DNA of 64,000 nt from Prescottella equi (GCF_020171745.1 NZ_JAIVAH010000018.1:186001-250000), one strand, 5' to 3'. Positions 34,973-45,377 are shown, counted from the first letter of the stretch. Program-made: numbers and translations. Notes: generated by a model not told the origin, from the sequence alone.

Positions 34973-35782
34973 ATGCCTGATTTCACCGCCAAGCGCGTCG
35001 TCGTCACCGGTTGCTCGTCCGGTGTCGGCGCCGCCGCTGTCACCAAGCTCGACGCCCAGGGCGCCACCGTCATCGGCGTCGACCGCGTCGCGAGCACCGA
35101 CCCCGCCATCGCCCAGATGGTGGTCGGCGACCTGTCCACCCACGACGGCGTCCGCGCAGTCGCCGACCAGATCACCGGCCCCATCGACGCCCTCATCAAC
35201 AACGCCGGCGTCGCCGCCACACTCCCCTGGCGGACCGTGCTCTCGATCAACGCCCTCGCTCCGCGCGACCTCACTCGCGCCCTCATGCCGAAGTTCGGAT
35301 CCGAGGCCGCGGTCGTCACCACCGCCTCCCAGGCCGGATTCATGTGGCAACAGAATTTCGCGCGTCTGAACGCCTTTCTCGCCATCGACGACTGGAATGT
35401 CGCACTCGACTCCCTCGCCGACTTCCCCGACATCGACACCGCCTGCTACAACCTCTCCAAGGAGGCCGCGATCATCGGCGCGGGAAACCTCGCCGTCGAC
35501 GCCAAGCACATCGGCCTGCGCTCCAACAGCGTGTCCCCCGGCACCATCGAGACGCCGCTGCTGCCCGACTTCACCACCACCATGGGCGCCGAGAACATCG
35601 AGGGAGCCGCAATCTGGGCCGGACGACACGCCCGCGCCGACGAGATCGCCGACGCCCTGCTCTTCGTCGCGTCCTCCGAGGCGTCGTGGATCAACGGCGC
35701 CGACATCCCGATCGACGGCGGGCTGAGTTCCATGGTCTTCCGCAACTACATCGCGCCGGCCATGGCCGCGGCCGCGCAGTAG
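34973..35782 (+). CDS. SDR-family alcohol/hydroxysteroid dehydrogenase
   Basis: A 269-residue short-chain dehydrogenase with TGCSSGVG at residues 12-19, NNAG at 76-79, and catalytic Ser119, Tyr159 and Lys163 (ACYNLSKEA). An Asp after beta-2 (GVDRVA) favours NAD. The insert between Ser119 and Tyr159 (about 40 residues instead of 12-13) is characteristic of the 3-alpha-hydroxysteroid/coniferyl-alcohol dehydrogenase subgroup. It is 16 bp before the aldehyde dehydrogenase, so the two probably oxidise an alcohol to the acid in sequence. Confidence 0.92.
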   Translation: MPDFTAKRVVVTGCSSGVGAAAVTKLDAQGATVIGVDRVASTDPAIAQMVVGDLSTHDGVRAVADQITGPIDALINNAGVAATLPWRTVLSINALAPRDLTRALMPKFGSEAAVVTTASQAGFMWQQNFARLNAFLAIDDWNVALDSLADFPDIDTACYNLSKEAAIIGAGNLAVDAKHIGLRSNSVSPGTIETPLLPDFTTTMGAENIEGAAIWAGRHARADEIADALLFVASSEASWINGADIPIDGGLSSMVFRNYIAPAMAAAAQ

Positions 35783-35798
35783 GAAGGGACAGCAAATC

Positions 35799-37169
35799 AT
35801 GACCGGCACAAACGAACTCATCTCGATCAACCCCGCGTCCCTCGAAGAAGTCGGACGCACCCCGATCACCACACCCGACGAACTCGACTCCCGAATCGAG
35901 GGCGCACACACCGCCTTCGCCACGTGGCGCACCGATCGCACCTACCGCCAGGGTCTGCTCGCCGCCTGCTCGTACGAGCTGATGCGCAAGACCTCGGAGA
36001 TCGTCCCGCTGCTCAGCATGGAGCAGGGCAAGACCGCCGAGGACGCGGGCGGTGAGGTGTGGATCTCGGCAAAGTGTCTCGCGCACAACGCCCGCGTCGA
36101 ATGGGACGACGTCACCGCCGCCCCCGAAGCCGCCGGACGCGCCGCTCGCATCGAACACCGCCCGCTCGGCGTCGTCGCCGCCATCGTGCCGTGGAACTTC
36201 CCGATCTTCCTGATGATCGCCAAGATCGCGCCCGCACTGGCCGCCGGGAACACCGTCATCGTCAAGCCCGCCGAATCGGTCTCACTGGTCGTCGGCAAAG
36301 TCGTCGAAATCCTCCAGTCGATTCTCCCGCCCGGTGTCCTCGACATCGTCCACGGCGGCCCCGACGTCGGACGTGCACTGGTCGAGCACCGCCGCATCCG
36401 CAAGGTCTCCTTCACCGGGTCCACCGGCGTCGGACGCCAGATCATGCGCCAGGCCGCCGACACCGTCACCCCGGTCACCCTCGAACTCGGCGGCAACGAT
36501 CCCGCCGTCCTTCTCGATGATGCGGACATCGATTACGCTGCAGCGTTTCTCGCCAAGAGCGCGTTCTTCAACTCGGGCCAGATGTGCATCGCACCCAAGC
36601 GCGCCTACGTCCCGGCCGACAAGGTCGATCGCTTCTGCGACGTTTTCGCCGCCGCGATGGACACGCTGCCCGTCGGCTACGGACTTGCACCCGGCACCAA
36701 GATCGGCCCCCTGCACAACAAGGCCCAACTCGACTTCGTCCAGGGCCTGCTCGACAAGGCCGTCGCCGGCGGCGGCACCGTCGTCAAGGGCGGCGGACGC
36801 GGCACCGACCTGCCGGGCTACTTCCTCGAGCCCACCCTCGTCCGCGACGTCGACGACACCGCGGACATCGTCGCGCTCGAACAGTTCGGGCCGGTGTTCC
36901 CGGTGGTCGCCTACACCGACGTCGAGGATGTGCTCGCCACTCTCGACGAGCAGGACTTCGGCCTGGGAGCCTCCGTCTGGGGCAGCGTCGAGAACGCGGA
37001 GAAGATCGCCGACCGGATCGACGCCGGATCCGTGTGGATCAACCAGCACAACGCACTCGAGGTCGAACTCCCCTTCGGCGGAGTCAAATCCAGCGGCTTC
37101 GGCCGCGAGGGCGGCACCGCCGGCGTCCACGACTTCCTCGACACCCGCGTCGTCAGCGTCAAACACTGA
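35799..37169 (+). CDS. NAD(P)-dependent aldehyde dehydrogenase
   Basis: A 456-residue aldehyde dehydrogenase of the short succinate-semialdehyde-like class. Catalytic Cys263 (FFNSGQMCIAP), Glu229 (VTLELGGND) and Asn133 (VPWNFP) are present, with FTGSTGVG for the cofactor. It sits directly after the SDR gene and is followed by a hairpin, then an IclR gene. It would finish oxidation of a P450-derived alcohol to a carboxylic acid ready for the FadD17-like ligase (inference). Confidence 0.93.
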   Translation: MTGTNELISINPASLEEVGRTPITTPDELDSRIEGAHTAFATWRTDRTYRQGLLAACSYELMRKTSEIVPLLSMEQGKTAEDAGGEVWISAKCLAHNARVEWDDVTAAPEAAGRAARIEHRPLGVVAAIVPWNFPIFLMIAKIAPALAAGNTVIVKPAESVSLVVGKVVEILQSILPPGVLDIVHGGPDVGRALVEHRRIRKVSFTGSTGVGRQIMRQAADTVTPVTLELGGNDPAVLLDDADIDYAAAFLAKSAFFNSGQMCIAPKRAYVPADKVDRFCDVFAAAMDTLPVGYGLAPGTKIGPLHNKAQLDFVQGLLDKAVAGGGTVVKGGGRGTDLPGYFLEPTLVRDVDDTADIVALEQFGPVFPVVAYTDVEDVLATLDEQDFGLGASVWGSVENAEKIADRIDAGSVWINQHNALEVELPFGGVKSSGFGREGGTAGVHDFLDTRVVSVKH

Positions 37170-37175
37170 GTTGCC

Positions 37176-37227
37176 GGTGTCGCCCCCGCGCGGCGTTCTC
37201 CACACAACGCTGCGCGGGGACGACACC
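37176..37227 (+). terminator. Long hairpin after the aldehyde dehydrogenase
   Basis: Arms 37176-37191 and 37212-37227 pair at 15 of 16 positions around a 20-nt loop. It directly follows the ALDH stop; there is no T run. A terminator is likely; it could also be an operator for the downstream IclR gene. Confidence 0.55.
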
Positions 37228-37319
37228 ATCGACTCCCCACGGAACACCAGGAAGATGCGAACTCATTCAGTGCTGCGTCCCGCCGATGGTGGTCGGGCCA
37301 GAGCCGGCACCCGCTGACG

Positions 37320-38126
37320 ATGCCGACCTATCAGGCAGGCGATCCGCCGAAGGGCATCGTTGCGCGCGCAACCTTGATCATCGACTCGTTCGATTCCCCG
37401 TACGAGGTTCTCGGCCTCCACGACGTAGCCGAGCGCACCGGGCTGTCGAGCTCGTCGGCCCACCGACTCGTCACACAACTGGTCGACTCACGCTGGATCG
37501 CGCGACTTCGGTACGGCTATCGCCTCGGTCCGCGAGCCCTCTCCTTCGTCGCCACCCCGTACGCGAGTCAGCTGGAATTGCGATCGGCGTCCGCACGCCC
37601 GCTTCATTCGCTGTTTCTCCGCACCGGGACAGTTGTCCGTCTCTCAGTCCTCGACGGGTTGGACGAACTGGTACTCGACCAGTTCAGCGGCCGCTACGCG
37701 CCGCTACCGAGGACGAACATCGGCGATCGGAACTGCCCGTGCGCCAGCATCTCCGGTCGCACGCTGCTGTCGGTGCTGTCCCCTGATTCGCTCGCTCACC
37801 TGCTGAACAGCCGACGTCGCAAATGCGCGAACTGCGGGCCGGCACACGCGAGAATCGAGACTGATCTCGCGTTCATTCGCAGGAACAGTGGGATGTTCGT
37901 GGATCGTGGACATCGCCCGCACGACGCACCCGTTGCCGCTGCAGTCGTCGACGTCACCGGGCTGCCCGTAGCTGCTGTCTCGCTCGGTGGGAGAACCGGA
38001 ACGAGCAGCGCCCGATACCTTGCGCTCGTCTCCGAGGCCGTCGACACGATTGCGCGGCATCTGGGTTCACCGGTCAACCGCTACACGCGTGCCGACGGAC
38101 ACCGCGGCGGCCTGAGGCAACACTGA
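37320..38126 (+). CDS. IclR-family transcriptional regulator
   Basis: A 268-residue IclR protein. The helix-turn-helix is LHDVAERTGLSSSSAHRLVT (residues 33-52). The effector domain follows, with VRLSVLDGLDELVLDQFSG and CASISGRTLLSVLSP. Four cysteines in its middle (CPCAS and KCANCG) are unusual for the family and could bind metal. It lies downstream of the SDR/ALDH pair, probably on its own promoter, and may regulate them. Another IclR gene at 19962 borders the other side of this catabolic stretch. Confidence 0.88.
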   Translation: MPTYQAGDPPKGIVARATLIIDSFDSPYEVLGLHDVAERTGLSSSSAHRLVTQLVDSRWIARLRYGYRLGPRALSFVATPYASQLELRSASARPLHSLFLRTGTVVRLSVLDGLDELVLDQFSGRYAPLPRTNIGDRNCPCASISGRTLLSVLSPDSLAHLLNSRRRKCANCGPAHARIETDLAFIRRNSGMFVDRGHRPHDAPVAAAVVDVTGLPVAAVSLGGRTGTSSARYLALVSEAVDTIARHLGSPVNRYTRADGHRGGLRQH

Positions 38127-38139
38127 TACCCACCGACTT

Positions 38140-38172
38140 AGGCCCCGAACGGAATTACTCCGTTCGGGGCCT
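38140..38172. terminator. Hairpin terminator between convergent genes
   Basis: A 14-bp perfect stem (38140-38153 with 38159-38172) and a 5-nt loop lie between the IclR stop and the convergent hydrolase stop; bidirectional use is likely. Confidence 0.75.
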
Positions 38173-38192
38173 GCTCGTCCGTGGATCTTGCG

Positions 38193-39179
38193 TCAGTCCC
38201 GGGTCGACGCCCCGCCCAGGTCCGCGAGGAATTCGATGAAGACCTTGTTGACCTCGGCCGGATTCTCCATCGCGAGCAGATGCCCGCCGCCGGACACCGT
38301 GCGGACCGCGCGAACGTCGGCGTGGTGCTCCTTCAGCTTGTCGATCGGGTCGTCGCCGTGCCAGTTCATCAGGTCGACGTCCGACGCACTGCACAGGAAG
38401 TAGAAGGGCGCGCGGGTGATGTTGTCGGCACGCGACTTCCGGTAGGTCCAGTTCATGTCCGCGGCGAGGTACCAGTTGATTCCACCGCCGAAACCGCTGC
38501 GCGAGTATTCCGAGACGTAGGTCTCCAACTCCCATTCCGACAGCCACGACCACGGCAGGGCCGGTGGCTGCGGCAACGCCTGCCGGTATGTGGTGCCCGG
38601 CGGATGCTGCCACACCTGCGTGAAATCGCCGTCGCCGGAGAGGATGTGGAAGATCTTCATCAGGATCTCGCGGGGATGCCCGTCGAGATCGACGCGGGCC
38701 CCGTCCGGGTCGTCGAGGTAGTGCGACATGTGGTTGAAGTGGGCGCGACCCCGCTCGCGCTCGATCTCGCTGGGGAGTCGGTCGTACGACGCGTAGAACG
38801 GATTCTGCAGTCCGATCACGCCCCGTACCCGCTCCGGGCGTTCGATCGCGATGTCGTAGGCGATGAACTGGCCGTAGTCCAGCCCGGAGAACACGGCGCT
38901 GTCTTGCCCGAGATGGTCGAGCAGGCCGCAGATGTCCGCGACGACGTTGTCGACGCGGTAGTCCTCGAGCCGGCCGGGAACGTCGGTCTGCCCCATACCG
39001 CGCAGGTCCGGCGCCACCACCTGGTAGCCCGCGTCGGCCAGCACACCTATCTGGTGACGCCAGCTGAACCACGTGTGTGGGAACCCGTGGAGGAGCACGA
39101 CCAGTGGGCCTTCCCCCTCTGTCACGTAGTGCATGTCGAGCCCGTTGATCCGCGCGCGGTGGTGCGTCCAGTTCGCCAA
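38193..39179 (-). CDS. Alpha/beta hydrolase, epoxide-hydrolase-like
   Basis: A 328-residue alpha/beta hydrolase. The oxyanion motif HGFPHTW is at residues 31-37. The nucleophile elbow is SGLDYGQF with Asp101, which matches the Asp nucleophile of epoxide hydrolases and haloalkane dehalogenases, although the usual motif there is GHDWG. The catalytic His is in GGGHLLAMENP. It is a single gene convergent with the IclR gene and separated from fadB by a terminator. It could open an epoxide formed by one of the neighbouring oxygenases; the substrate is unknown. Confidence 0.88.
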   Translation of the reverse strand: MANWTHHRARINGLDMHYVTEGEGPLVVLLHGFPHTWFSWRHQIGVLADAGYQVVAPDLRGMGQTDVPGRLEDYRVDNVVADICGLLDHLGQDSAVFSGLDYGQFIAYDIAIERPERVRGVIGLQNPFYASYDRLPSEIERERGRAHFNHMSHYLDDPDGARVDLDGHPREILMKIFHILSGDGDFTQVWQHPPGTTYRQALPQPPALPWSWLSEWELETYVSEYSRSGFGGGINWYLAADMNWTYRKSRADNITRAPFYFLCSASDVDLMNWHGDDPIDKLKEHHADVRAVRTVSGGGHLLAMENPAEVNKVFIEFLADLGGASTRD

Positions 39180-39309
39180 GATGCCCTCGCTCTCCTGTGG
39201 TCTGCGTCACCTGGAAATCTATGCCGCGCGAACGCGTTCCGCCTCCGGTCCTCCCGCTGTGTGGGCCCCGATCTGCGTGCGCGGTACGAAATTCGGATGT
39301 CCCGAACGC

Positions 39310-39347
39310 ACGACACCCCCGCCCGGTGAGCCGGACGGGGGTGTCGT
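39310..39347 (-). terminator. Hairpin terminator downstream of fadB
   Basis: A 12-bp stem (39310-39321 with 39336-39347) has an inner 4-bp CCGG/CCGG pairing. It lies 17 bp past the fadB stop on the minus strand. It would end the fadA-fadB transcript. Confidence 0.75.
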
Positions 39348-39363
39348 GGGTGGAGCTGGGTTT

Positions 39364-41505
39364 CTAGCCCTTCAGCGAAGCGGGCGGGGTGAACCGCTCG
39401 CCGTACTTGGCGGCGAGTTCCTCGGCACGAGCAACGAATCCGGCCTTGCCGCCCGGGTAGCCGGCGACGAACTGGCTGACGCCACCGGTCCACGCCGGGT
39501 AGCCGATACCCATGATCGAGCCGATGTTGGCGTCGGCGGTGGACGTGATGACGCCCTCGTCGAAGCACTTCTGGGTCTCGATGGCCTCGATGAACAGCAT
39601 GCGGTCGATCAGGTCCTGGATCGGCGGGGTGACCGAGCCGGACTTGAAGTGGTCGCGCAGGCCCTGCCACAGGCCGGTGCGCTTGCCCTCCGCGTAGTCG
39701 TAGAAGCCGGCACCGCCGAGGCGGCCCTTGCGGTCGTTGCCCTCGACGAGGTAGTTGATCACGTCGCCGGCCGGGTCGGCCGGGAGTTCCTTGCCTTCGG
39801 CCAGCGCGGCGGCCTTCGACTCGGCACGGATCTTCTGCATGAGCGTCAGGTTCAGCTCGTCCGAAAGCTGCAGCGGCGCCGCGGGGTAGCCGGCCTGCAT
39901 GCCCGCCTGCTCGATGGTGGCCGGCTCGATGCCCTCGGCGACCATGCCGATGGCCTCGTTGACGAACGTGCCGATCACGCGAGAGGTGAAGAAGCCGCGC
40001 GAGTCGTTGACGACGATCGGGGTCTTGCGGATCGCCTGCACGAAGTCGAAGACGCGGGCGAGGGTCTCGTCGGAGGTCTTCGCGCCGCGGATGATCTCCA
40101 CGAGCGGCATCTTGTCGACCGGCGAGAAGAAGTGGATGCCGATGAAGTCCTCGGCCCGCTTGACGCCGGTCGCGAGGTCGGTGATCGGCAGCGTCGAGGT
40201 GTTGGAGCCGAGCAGCGCGTCGGGCTCGACGATGTCCTCGATCTCCTGGAAAACCTTCTTCTTCAGGTCGGGCGACTCGAACACGGCCTCGACGACGAAG
40301 TCGACGCCGGCGAAGTCTGCCGGATCCGCGGTCGGGGTGATCAGCGACAGCAGCGCCTTCGACTTCTCCTCGGTGGTCTTGCCCCGCGAGAGCGCCTTGG
40401 CCTCGAGCTTCTCGGCGTACGCCTTGCCCTTCTCCGCGGCCTCGCTCGTGACGTCCTTGAGCACCACCGGGATTCCGGCCTTGGCGCACACGTAGGCGAT
40501 GCCCGCGCCCATCATGCCGGCGCCGAGGACACCGACCTTCTTGATCTCACGCTTGGGGATGTCCTTGGGACGCGAGGCGCCGGAGCCGATGGCCTGCATG
40601 TCGAAGAAGAACGCCTGGATCATGTTCTTCGCGACGCGGCCGGTGACCAGCTTCGTGAAGTAGCGCGACTCGATGAGCAGCGCGTTGTCGACGTCGACCT
40701 GGCTGCCCTCGACCGCGGCGGCCATGATCGCGCGCGGGGCCTCCATCGGGGCACCCTTGAGCTGCTTGCGCAGGTTCGCCGGGAAGGCCGGCAGGTTCGC
40801 GGCGAACGCCGGGGTGGCGGGGGTGCCGCCGGGGATCTTGTAGCCCTTGACATCCCACGGCTGCACGCCGGACTCGGGGTTGGCCTTGATCCACGCCTTC
40901 GCGGCGGGGACCAGCTCCTCGACGGACGAGACCACGTCGTCGATCAGGCCGACCTCCTTGGCCTGCTGCGGTCCGCGCTGCTGGCCCTGGAGCAGGAACT
41001 GGGTGAGGGCGGTCATGATGCCGAACATGCGGACGGTGCGGACGATGCCGCCGCCACCCGGGAGCAGACCGAGCGTGGACTCGGGCAGACCGATCTTGAC
41101 GCCCTTGACGTCGGCCGCGATGCGGTGGTGCGTCGCGAGCGCGATCTCCAGGCCACCGCCGAGCGCGGCGCCGTTGATGCACGTGACGACGGGCTTGCCA
41201 AGCGTCTCGAGGCGACGCAGATCGGCCTTGAGGGTCAGCGAGTGCCCGAAGATCTGCTCGGCGTCCTCGGGACCGACCTTGATCAGGTTCTTGAGGTCGC
41301 CACCGGCGAAGAACGTCTTCTTGCCCGACGTCAGCACGACACCGGCGATGGAGTCCTTCTCCGCGTACAGCCGGTCGACGGTCTCCCGCATCGACGAGAT
41401 GTAGCGGTCGTTCATGGTGTTCGCGCCCTGGTTCGGGTCGTCGATGGTCAGCACGACGATGCCGTCGGCGTCCTGCTCCCAGTTGATGATGTTCTGATCG
41501 CTCAC
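39364..41505 (-). CDS. fadB: Fatty acid oxidation complex alpha subunit (enoyl-CoA hydratase / 3-hydroxyacyl-CoA dehydrogenase)
   Basis: A 713-residue bifunctional beta-oxidation enzyme. The N-terminal crotonase domain (to about 190) has [32 protein letters not shown] and the catalytic Glu in [14 protein letters not shown]. The NAD-binding 3-hydroxyacyl-CoA dehydrogenase domain begins at [17 protein letters not shown] (near 330), with [17 protein letters not shown] containing the catalytic His. The C-terminal domain is intact. It lies 31 bp downstream of fadA and is co-transcribed with it. The pair would degrade acyl-CoAs delivered by the window's ligases and acyl-CoA dehydrogenase. Confidence 0.96.
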   Translation of the reverse strand: MSDQNIINWEQDADGIVVLTIDDPNQGANTMNDRYISSMRETVDRLYAEKDSIAGVVLTSGKKTFFAGGDLKNLIKVGPEDAEQIFGHSLTLKADLRRLETLGKPVVTCINGAALGGGLEIALATHHRIAADVKGVKIGLPESTLGLLPGGGGIVRTVRMFGIMTALTQFLLQGQQRGPQQAKEVGLIDDVVSSVEELVPAAKAWIKANPESGVQPWDVKGYKIPGGTPATPAFAANLPAFPANLRKQLKGAPMEAPRAIMAAAVEGSQVDVDNALLIESRYFTKLVTGRVAKNMIQAFFFDMQAIGSGASRPKDIPKREIKKVGVLGAGMMGAGIAYVCAKAGIPVVLKDVTSEAAEKGKAYAEKLEAKALSRGKTTEEKSKALLSLITPTADPADFAGVDFVVEAVFESPDLKKKVFQEIEDIVEPDALLGSNTSTLPITDLATGVKRAEDFIGIHFFSPVDKMPLVEIIRGAKTSDETLARVFDFVQAIRKTPIVVNDSRGFFTSRVIGTFVNEAIGMVAEGIEPATIEQAGMQAGYPAAPLQLSDELNLTLMQKIRAESKAAALAEGKELPADPAGDVINYLVEGNDRKGRLGGAGFYDYAEGKRTGLWQGLRDHFKSGSVTPPIQDLIDRMLFIEAIETQKCFDEGVITSTADANIGSIMGIGYPAWTGGVSQFVAGYPGGKAGFVARAEELAAKYGERFTPPASLKG

Positions 41506-41536
41506 TGTTTCGTCTCTCCTGGTTGATTCGTGAGCG

Positions 41537-42751
41537 TCAGACGCGCTCGATGATGGTGGCCACGCCCATGCCGCCGCCGATGCACAGCGTGACGAGGGCC
41601 CGCTTGGCGCCGCGGCGCTCGAGCTCGTCGACCATGGTTCCGGTGATCATGGCGCCGGTCGCGCCGAGCGGGTGACCCATCGCGATGGCGCCACCGTTGA
41701 CGTTGAGCTTCTCGTCCGGGATGTTCAGGTCCTTCTGGAACTTCAGCACGACGGACGCGAACGCCTCGTTGATCTCGAACAGGTCGATGTCGTCGATCGT
41801 CAGGCCGGCCTGCGCGAGCACCTTCTTGGTGGCCGGCGTCGGGCCGGTCAGCATGATCGTCGAATCGGCGCCCGAGGTGGCGGTCGCGACGACGCGGGCG
41901 CGCGGGGTCAGGCCCATCGCCTTGCCGGCGTCCTCGCTGCCGACGAGCAGCAGCGCGGCGCCGTCGACGATGCCGGAGCTGTTGCCGCCGTGGTGGACGT
42001 GGGTGATCTTCTCGACCCAGTGGTACTTCTGCAGCGCGACGGCGTCGAAGCCGCCCATCTCGCCGACCATCGCGAACGCCGGCGCCAGGCCCGCCAGGCT
42101 CTCGGCCGTGGTGCCGGGGCGCATGTGCTCGTCGTTGTCGAGGATGGTGATGCCGTTGATGTCCTTCACCGGGACGACGGACTTGGCGAAGTAGCCGCCG
42201 GCCCAGGCCTTGGCGGCGAGGTCCTGCGAGCGCACCGCGTACGCGTCGACGTCGTCGCGGGTGAAGCCCTCCATCGACGCGATCAGGTCGGCGCCGATGC
42301 CCTGCGGCACCACGTAGTTGTCGTAGTTGGTGGCCGGGTCGTTGACCCACGGGCCGCCGTCGGAGCCCATCTTCACGCGCGACATCGACTCGACGCCACC
42401 GGCGATGACCATCTCGTCCCAGCCCGACCGCACCTTCTGCGCGGCCATGTTGACGGCCTCGAGACCCGATGCGCAGAAGCGGTTGATCTGTACGCCGCCG
42501 ACGGTGTCGGGCAGGCCGGCGTCGGTGGCCGCGATGCGTGCGATGTCCATGCCCTGGTCGCCGAGCGGGCTCACGACACCGAGGATCAGGTCGGAGATGC
42601 GGTCCTCGTCGAGGTCCGGGAAGCGGACGCGCAGCTCGTCGATCAGGCCGGTGACCAGCGAGATCGGCTTGACCGAATGCAACGAGCCGCTCTGCTTGCC
42701 CCGACCACGCGGGGTCCGGATGGCTTCATAGATGAATGCCTCTGTGGTCAC
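41537..42751 (-). CDS. fadA: Acetyl-CoA acetyltransferase / 3-ketoacyl-CoA thiolase
   Basis: A 404-residue thiolase, the last step of beta-oxidation. The nucleophile is Cys93 ([10 protein letters not shown]), and the second active-site region is [10 protein letters not shown] and [18 protein letters not shown] with the catalytic His. The proton-donor Cys is in [12 protein letters not shown] at the end. It is first in the fadA-fadB transcript. Length and all four catalytic blocks are normal. Confidence 0.96.
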   Translation of the reverse strand: MTTEAFIYEAIRTPRGRGKQSGSLHSVKPISLVTGLIDELRVRFPDLDEDRISDLILGVVSPLGDQGMDIARIAATDAGLPDTVGGVQINRFCASGLEAVNMAAQKVRSGWDEMVIAGGVESMSRVKMGSDGGPWVNDPATNYDNYVVPQGIGADLIASMEGFTRDDVDAYAVRSQDLAAKAWAGGYFAKSVVPVKDINGITILDNDEHMRPGTTAESLAGLAPAFAMVGEMGGFDAVALQKYHWVEKITHVHHGGNSSGIVDGAALLLVGSEDAGKAMGLTPRARVVATATSGADSTIMLTGPTPATKKVLAQAGLTIDDIDLFEINEAFASVVLKFQKDLNIPDEKLNVNGGAIAMGHPLGATGAMITGTMVDELERRGAKRALVTLCIGGGMGVATIIERV

Positions 42752-42997
42752 GGTGTTCCTTCCTGTTCACGTCTGCGTGCCGCGCGGCAACCTGCCCATA
42801 CGCGGCACAGACCTCGGCTGCCCCACCTTAGAACGTGTTCCAGTTAGCGGGAAGGACCGAAGCGATCCCGGTCTGTGACCGAGGCGATCACCGGAATCGT
42901 CCGGTGCGCCCGCAATGCCCGGCAGCGGGCCGCGTGGGCGGATACCCTCGGCTGGCCGGTCCCAGCCCGACCACGACCGGTTCGAGGGAGGACGAGC

Positions 42998-44713
42998 ATG
43001 GCGACGGACAGCGACGCTGCACGAACCGGCGTGACCCGCCGCCGATTCCTCGGGGCGGCCGCGCTCGGGGCGGGCGCCGCGACGGTGGGCACAGCGACGG
43101 TGGGTGTGCGCCCCGCCGCCGCGACGGGCCGACGGTCCGCGCCCGCGCGGGCCCTCCCCTCCCCCTCGTCGATCACCGTGACCGACCCGGCGCTGCTGAG
43201 CGCCGTCGAGGCGGCCAGCCTGTTGCAGTCCGGGCGCCTGAGCCCCCGGGAACTGCTCGACGCCTGCCTGACCCGCAGCGCCGCGTTCGACGGCGACATC
43301 GGCAGCTGGGTCCGCATCTACCCGGAGATGGCGTACGCGGCCGCCGACGCCGCGGCGCAGCGCCTGTCCGGCAGGGGCCGCGCCACCGACGGCGACGCTC
43401 CGCTGCTGTGCGGTATCCCGTTGGCGCTCAAGGACCTGTTCGCGGTGTCCGGCCTGCCGCTGACCGCGTCCAGCCGGGTCCTCGAGGGCAACATCGCGGC
43501 CGGCGACTCCACGGTGTGGCGGCGACTGCGCGACTCCGGGGCGGTACTGCTCGGGCACGCGCACACCGACGAGTTCGCGATCGGCGTCGCCACCGAGCAG
43601 GTCGGCAACCCGTGGAACACCAAGTTCTCGCCGGGCGGGTCCTCCGGCGGCAGCGCGGCCGTCGTCGCCGCGCGCTTCGCGCCACTGGCCACCGGAACCG
43701 ACACGGGCGGGTCACTTCGCCTGCCGGCCAGCGCCTGTGGCATCACCTCGATCAAGCCGACGTTCGGCCGCTGCAGCACGTACGGGGTGATCCCGCTGAC
43801 GTGGACGCGCGATCATGCCGGCCCGATGGGCCGCAGCATCGCCGACGCGGCACTGTTGCTGGGGCACATGGCCGGACCCGACGTGCACGATCCCACCACC
43901 ACCGTCGGGCCGGACGTGCCCGCCGACGGCTATCCACTGGCAGCCAAGGGCGGGTCGACCCCGTTGGCGGGCAGGCGCTTCGGCATCCACCGGCGCGCCG
44001 TGGACGAGATCCCCTCACCCCTCGGGGCGATGTTCGCGACGTTCGTCGACGTGGTGCAGCGTCTCGGCGGCACCGTCGTCGACGTCTCGATGCCGATACT
44101 GCCACCGGACCTGGTCGTGGGCGACCGGGTCGAGATGGGCACCTACCACCGGCAGTTCGCCGACCGCCTCGGCTCCTACCGCCCCGAGAACGCCGTGTCG
44201 GTCGGCACCGCGATCGCCGCGGTCGCGATCCCCGCCATCGACTACCTGACCGCCGAACGGAACCGTCTGCGCTTCCAGCACGAGTACAACCGCATGTTCG
44301 CCGACAACGACCTCGACGCCGTGCTGGTCCCCGGCTCGAAGGTGGACGGCGCCAAGCGGATCGAGATCGCGGGCATCAGCGTGTTCGCCGGGGTGACCGG
44401 CAACGTGGGCTGGGCCAATTCCACCGGCGCGCCCGTGGTGTGCACCCCGGCGGGTCGGTCCCCGGTGACCGGGCTGCCGTTCGGCGTGCAGATCGGTGGA
44501 CGCCCGTGGGACGAGGCGACGCTCGTCGAGATCGCCCTCGAGATCCAGGCGGCCCGGCCGGACTGGCTCGCGGTACCGGACGTCGCGCCCGCGCCGCGCG
44601 CCATCCCGGAGTCGAAGGTCGCCGCTCCCGGTCCCGGACCGGATCCCACGAACACGGCCGAGGTCGGGTTCGGGCACCGGTTCGTCCCGACCCTCTCGAC
44701 CGCGCCGCTCTGA
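42998..44713 (+). CDS. Tat-exported amidase (amidase signature family)
   Basis: A 571-residue amidase. The start at 42998 (MATDSDAART) follows a GGGAGGA site and gives a twin-arginine signal (GVTRRRFLGAAALGAGAA), so it acts outside the cytoplasm. The Ser-cisSer-Lys triad is complete: Lys145 (LALKDLF), cis-Ser at 215/216 (GGSSGGSA) and nucleophile Ser239 (GTDTGGSLRLPAS). It hydrolyses an amide; the natural substrate is unknown. It has its own transcription unit, convergent with the response regulator. An in-frame extension upstream to 42875 lacks signal character and is not used. Confidence 0.92.
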   Translation: MATDSDAARTGVTRRRFLGAAALGAGAATVGTATVGVRPAAATGRRSAPARALPSPSSITVTDPALLSAVEAASLLQSGRLSPRELLDACLTRSAAFDGDIGSWVRIYPEMAYAAADAAAQRLSGRGRATDGDAPLLCGIPLALKDLFAVSGLPLTASSRVLEGNIAAGDSTVWRRLRDSGAVLLGHAHTDEFAIGVATEQVGNPWNTKFSPGGSSGGSAAVVAARFAPLATGTDTGGSLRLPASACGITSIKPTFGRCSTYGVIPLTWTRDHAGPMGRSIADAALLLGHMAGPDVHDPTTTVGPDVPADGYPLAAKGGSTPLAGRRFGIHRRAVDEIPSPLGAMFATFVDVVQRLGGTVVDVSMPILPPDLVVGDRVEMGTYHRQFADRLGSYRPENAVSVGTAIAAVAIPAIDYLTAERNRLRFQHEYNRMFADNDLDAVLVPGSKVDGAKRIEIAGISVFAGVTGNVGWANSTGAPVVCTPAGRSPVTGLPFGVQIGGRPWDEATLVEIALEIQAARPDWLAVPDVAPAPRAIPESKVAAPGPGPDPTNTAEVGFGHRFVPTLSTAPL

Positions 44714-44738
44714 GCCCGCCCCGGGGTCGGCCCCGGGC

Positions 44739-45377
44739 TCAGCCCCCGAGACCGGCTTCCCGGGCCCGGACGATCGCCGTCGATCGGTCCGGTACGCCCA
44801 GCTTGGCCAGCACGTTCGAGACGTGGTTGCGAACGGTCTTGGGGCTGAGCACCAGCCGGCGGGAGATCGTCATGTTGTCGTGGCCGCGCGCGATCAGGTC
44901 CAGCACCTCGTGCTCGCGGTCGGTGAGTTCCCGGAACACGCCCGATCGGGCCCGCGGCGCCGCGACCGCGGTCATCGCCTTGGCGGCGACCGCGGCACCA
45001 ACGATCATGTCGCCGTTCGCGACGGCCCGGATCGCGCGCTCCACCTCCGCCGGATCGGCGCCCTTGACGAGGTAACCGCGGGCGCCGGCGCGGAGGGACG
45101 CCAGCAGCGAATCCTCGTCCTCGTGCATCGTCACCACCAGCACCCGCAGGTCCGGGTGACGGGTGCACAGCGCCCGGGTGGCGTCGATCCCCGAACCGTC
45201 CCCCAGCTCCAGGTCCATCAGCACGACGTCGACGTCCGCGGTGACCGCATCGATCGCCTCCGCGGCCGAGCTGGCCTCGGCGACCACCTCGATGCCGTCG
45301 AGGGTGGACAGCAACGCGACCATACCCAGCCGGAACACCGGGTGGTCGTCGACAACCGCGACGGCGATGCCCCTCAC
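44739..45377 (-). CDS. NarL/LuxR-type response regulator
   Basis: A 212-residue regulator: receiver domain (residues 1-120) with acidic pocket DD at 10-11, phosphoacceptor Asp55 (VLMDLEL) and Lys in YLVKGA. A LuxR helix-turn-helix follows (LTDREHEVLDLIARGHDNMT, then LSPKTVRNHVSNVL). The GTG at 45377 overlaps the histidine kinase stop by 4 bp, so the two are translated together and form a two-component pair. Targets are not evident; the adjacent amidase or the membrane protein at 47393 are candidates. Confidence 0.94.
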   Translation of the reverse strand: MRGIAVAVVDDHPVFRLGMVALLSTLDGIEVVAEASSAAEAIDAVTADVDVVLMDLELGDGSGIDATRALCTRHPDLRVLVVTMHEDEDSLLASLRAGARGYLVKGADPAEVERAIRAVANGDMIVGAAVAAKAMTAVAAPRARSGVFRELTDREHEVLDLIARGHDNMTISRRLVLSPKTVRNHVSNVLAKLGVPDRSTAIVRAREAGLGG

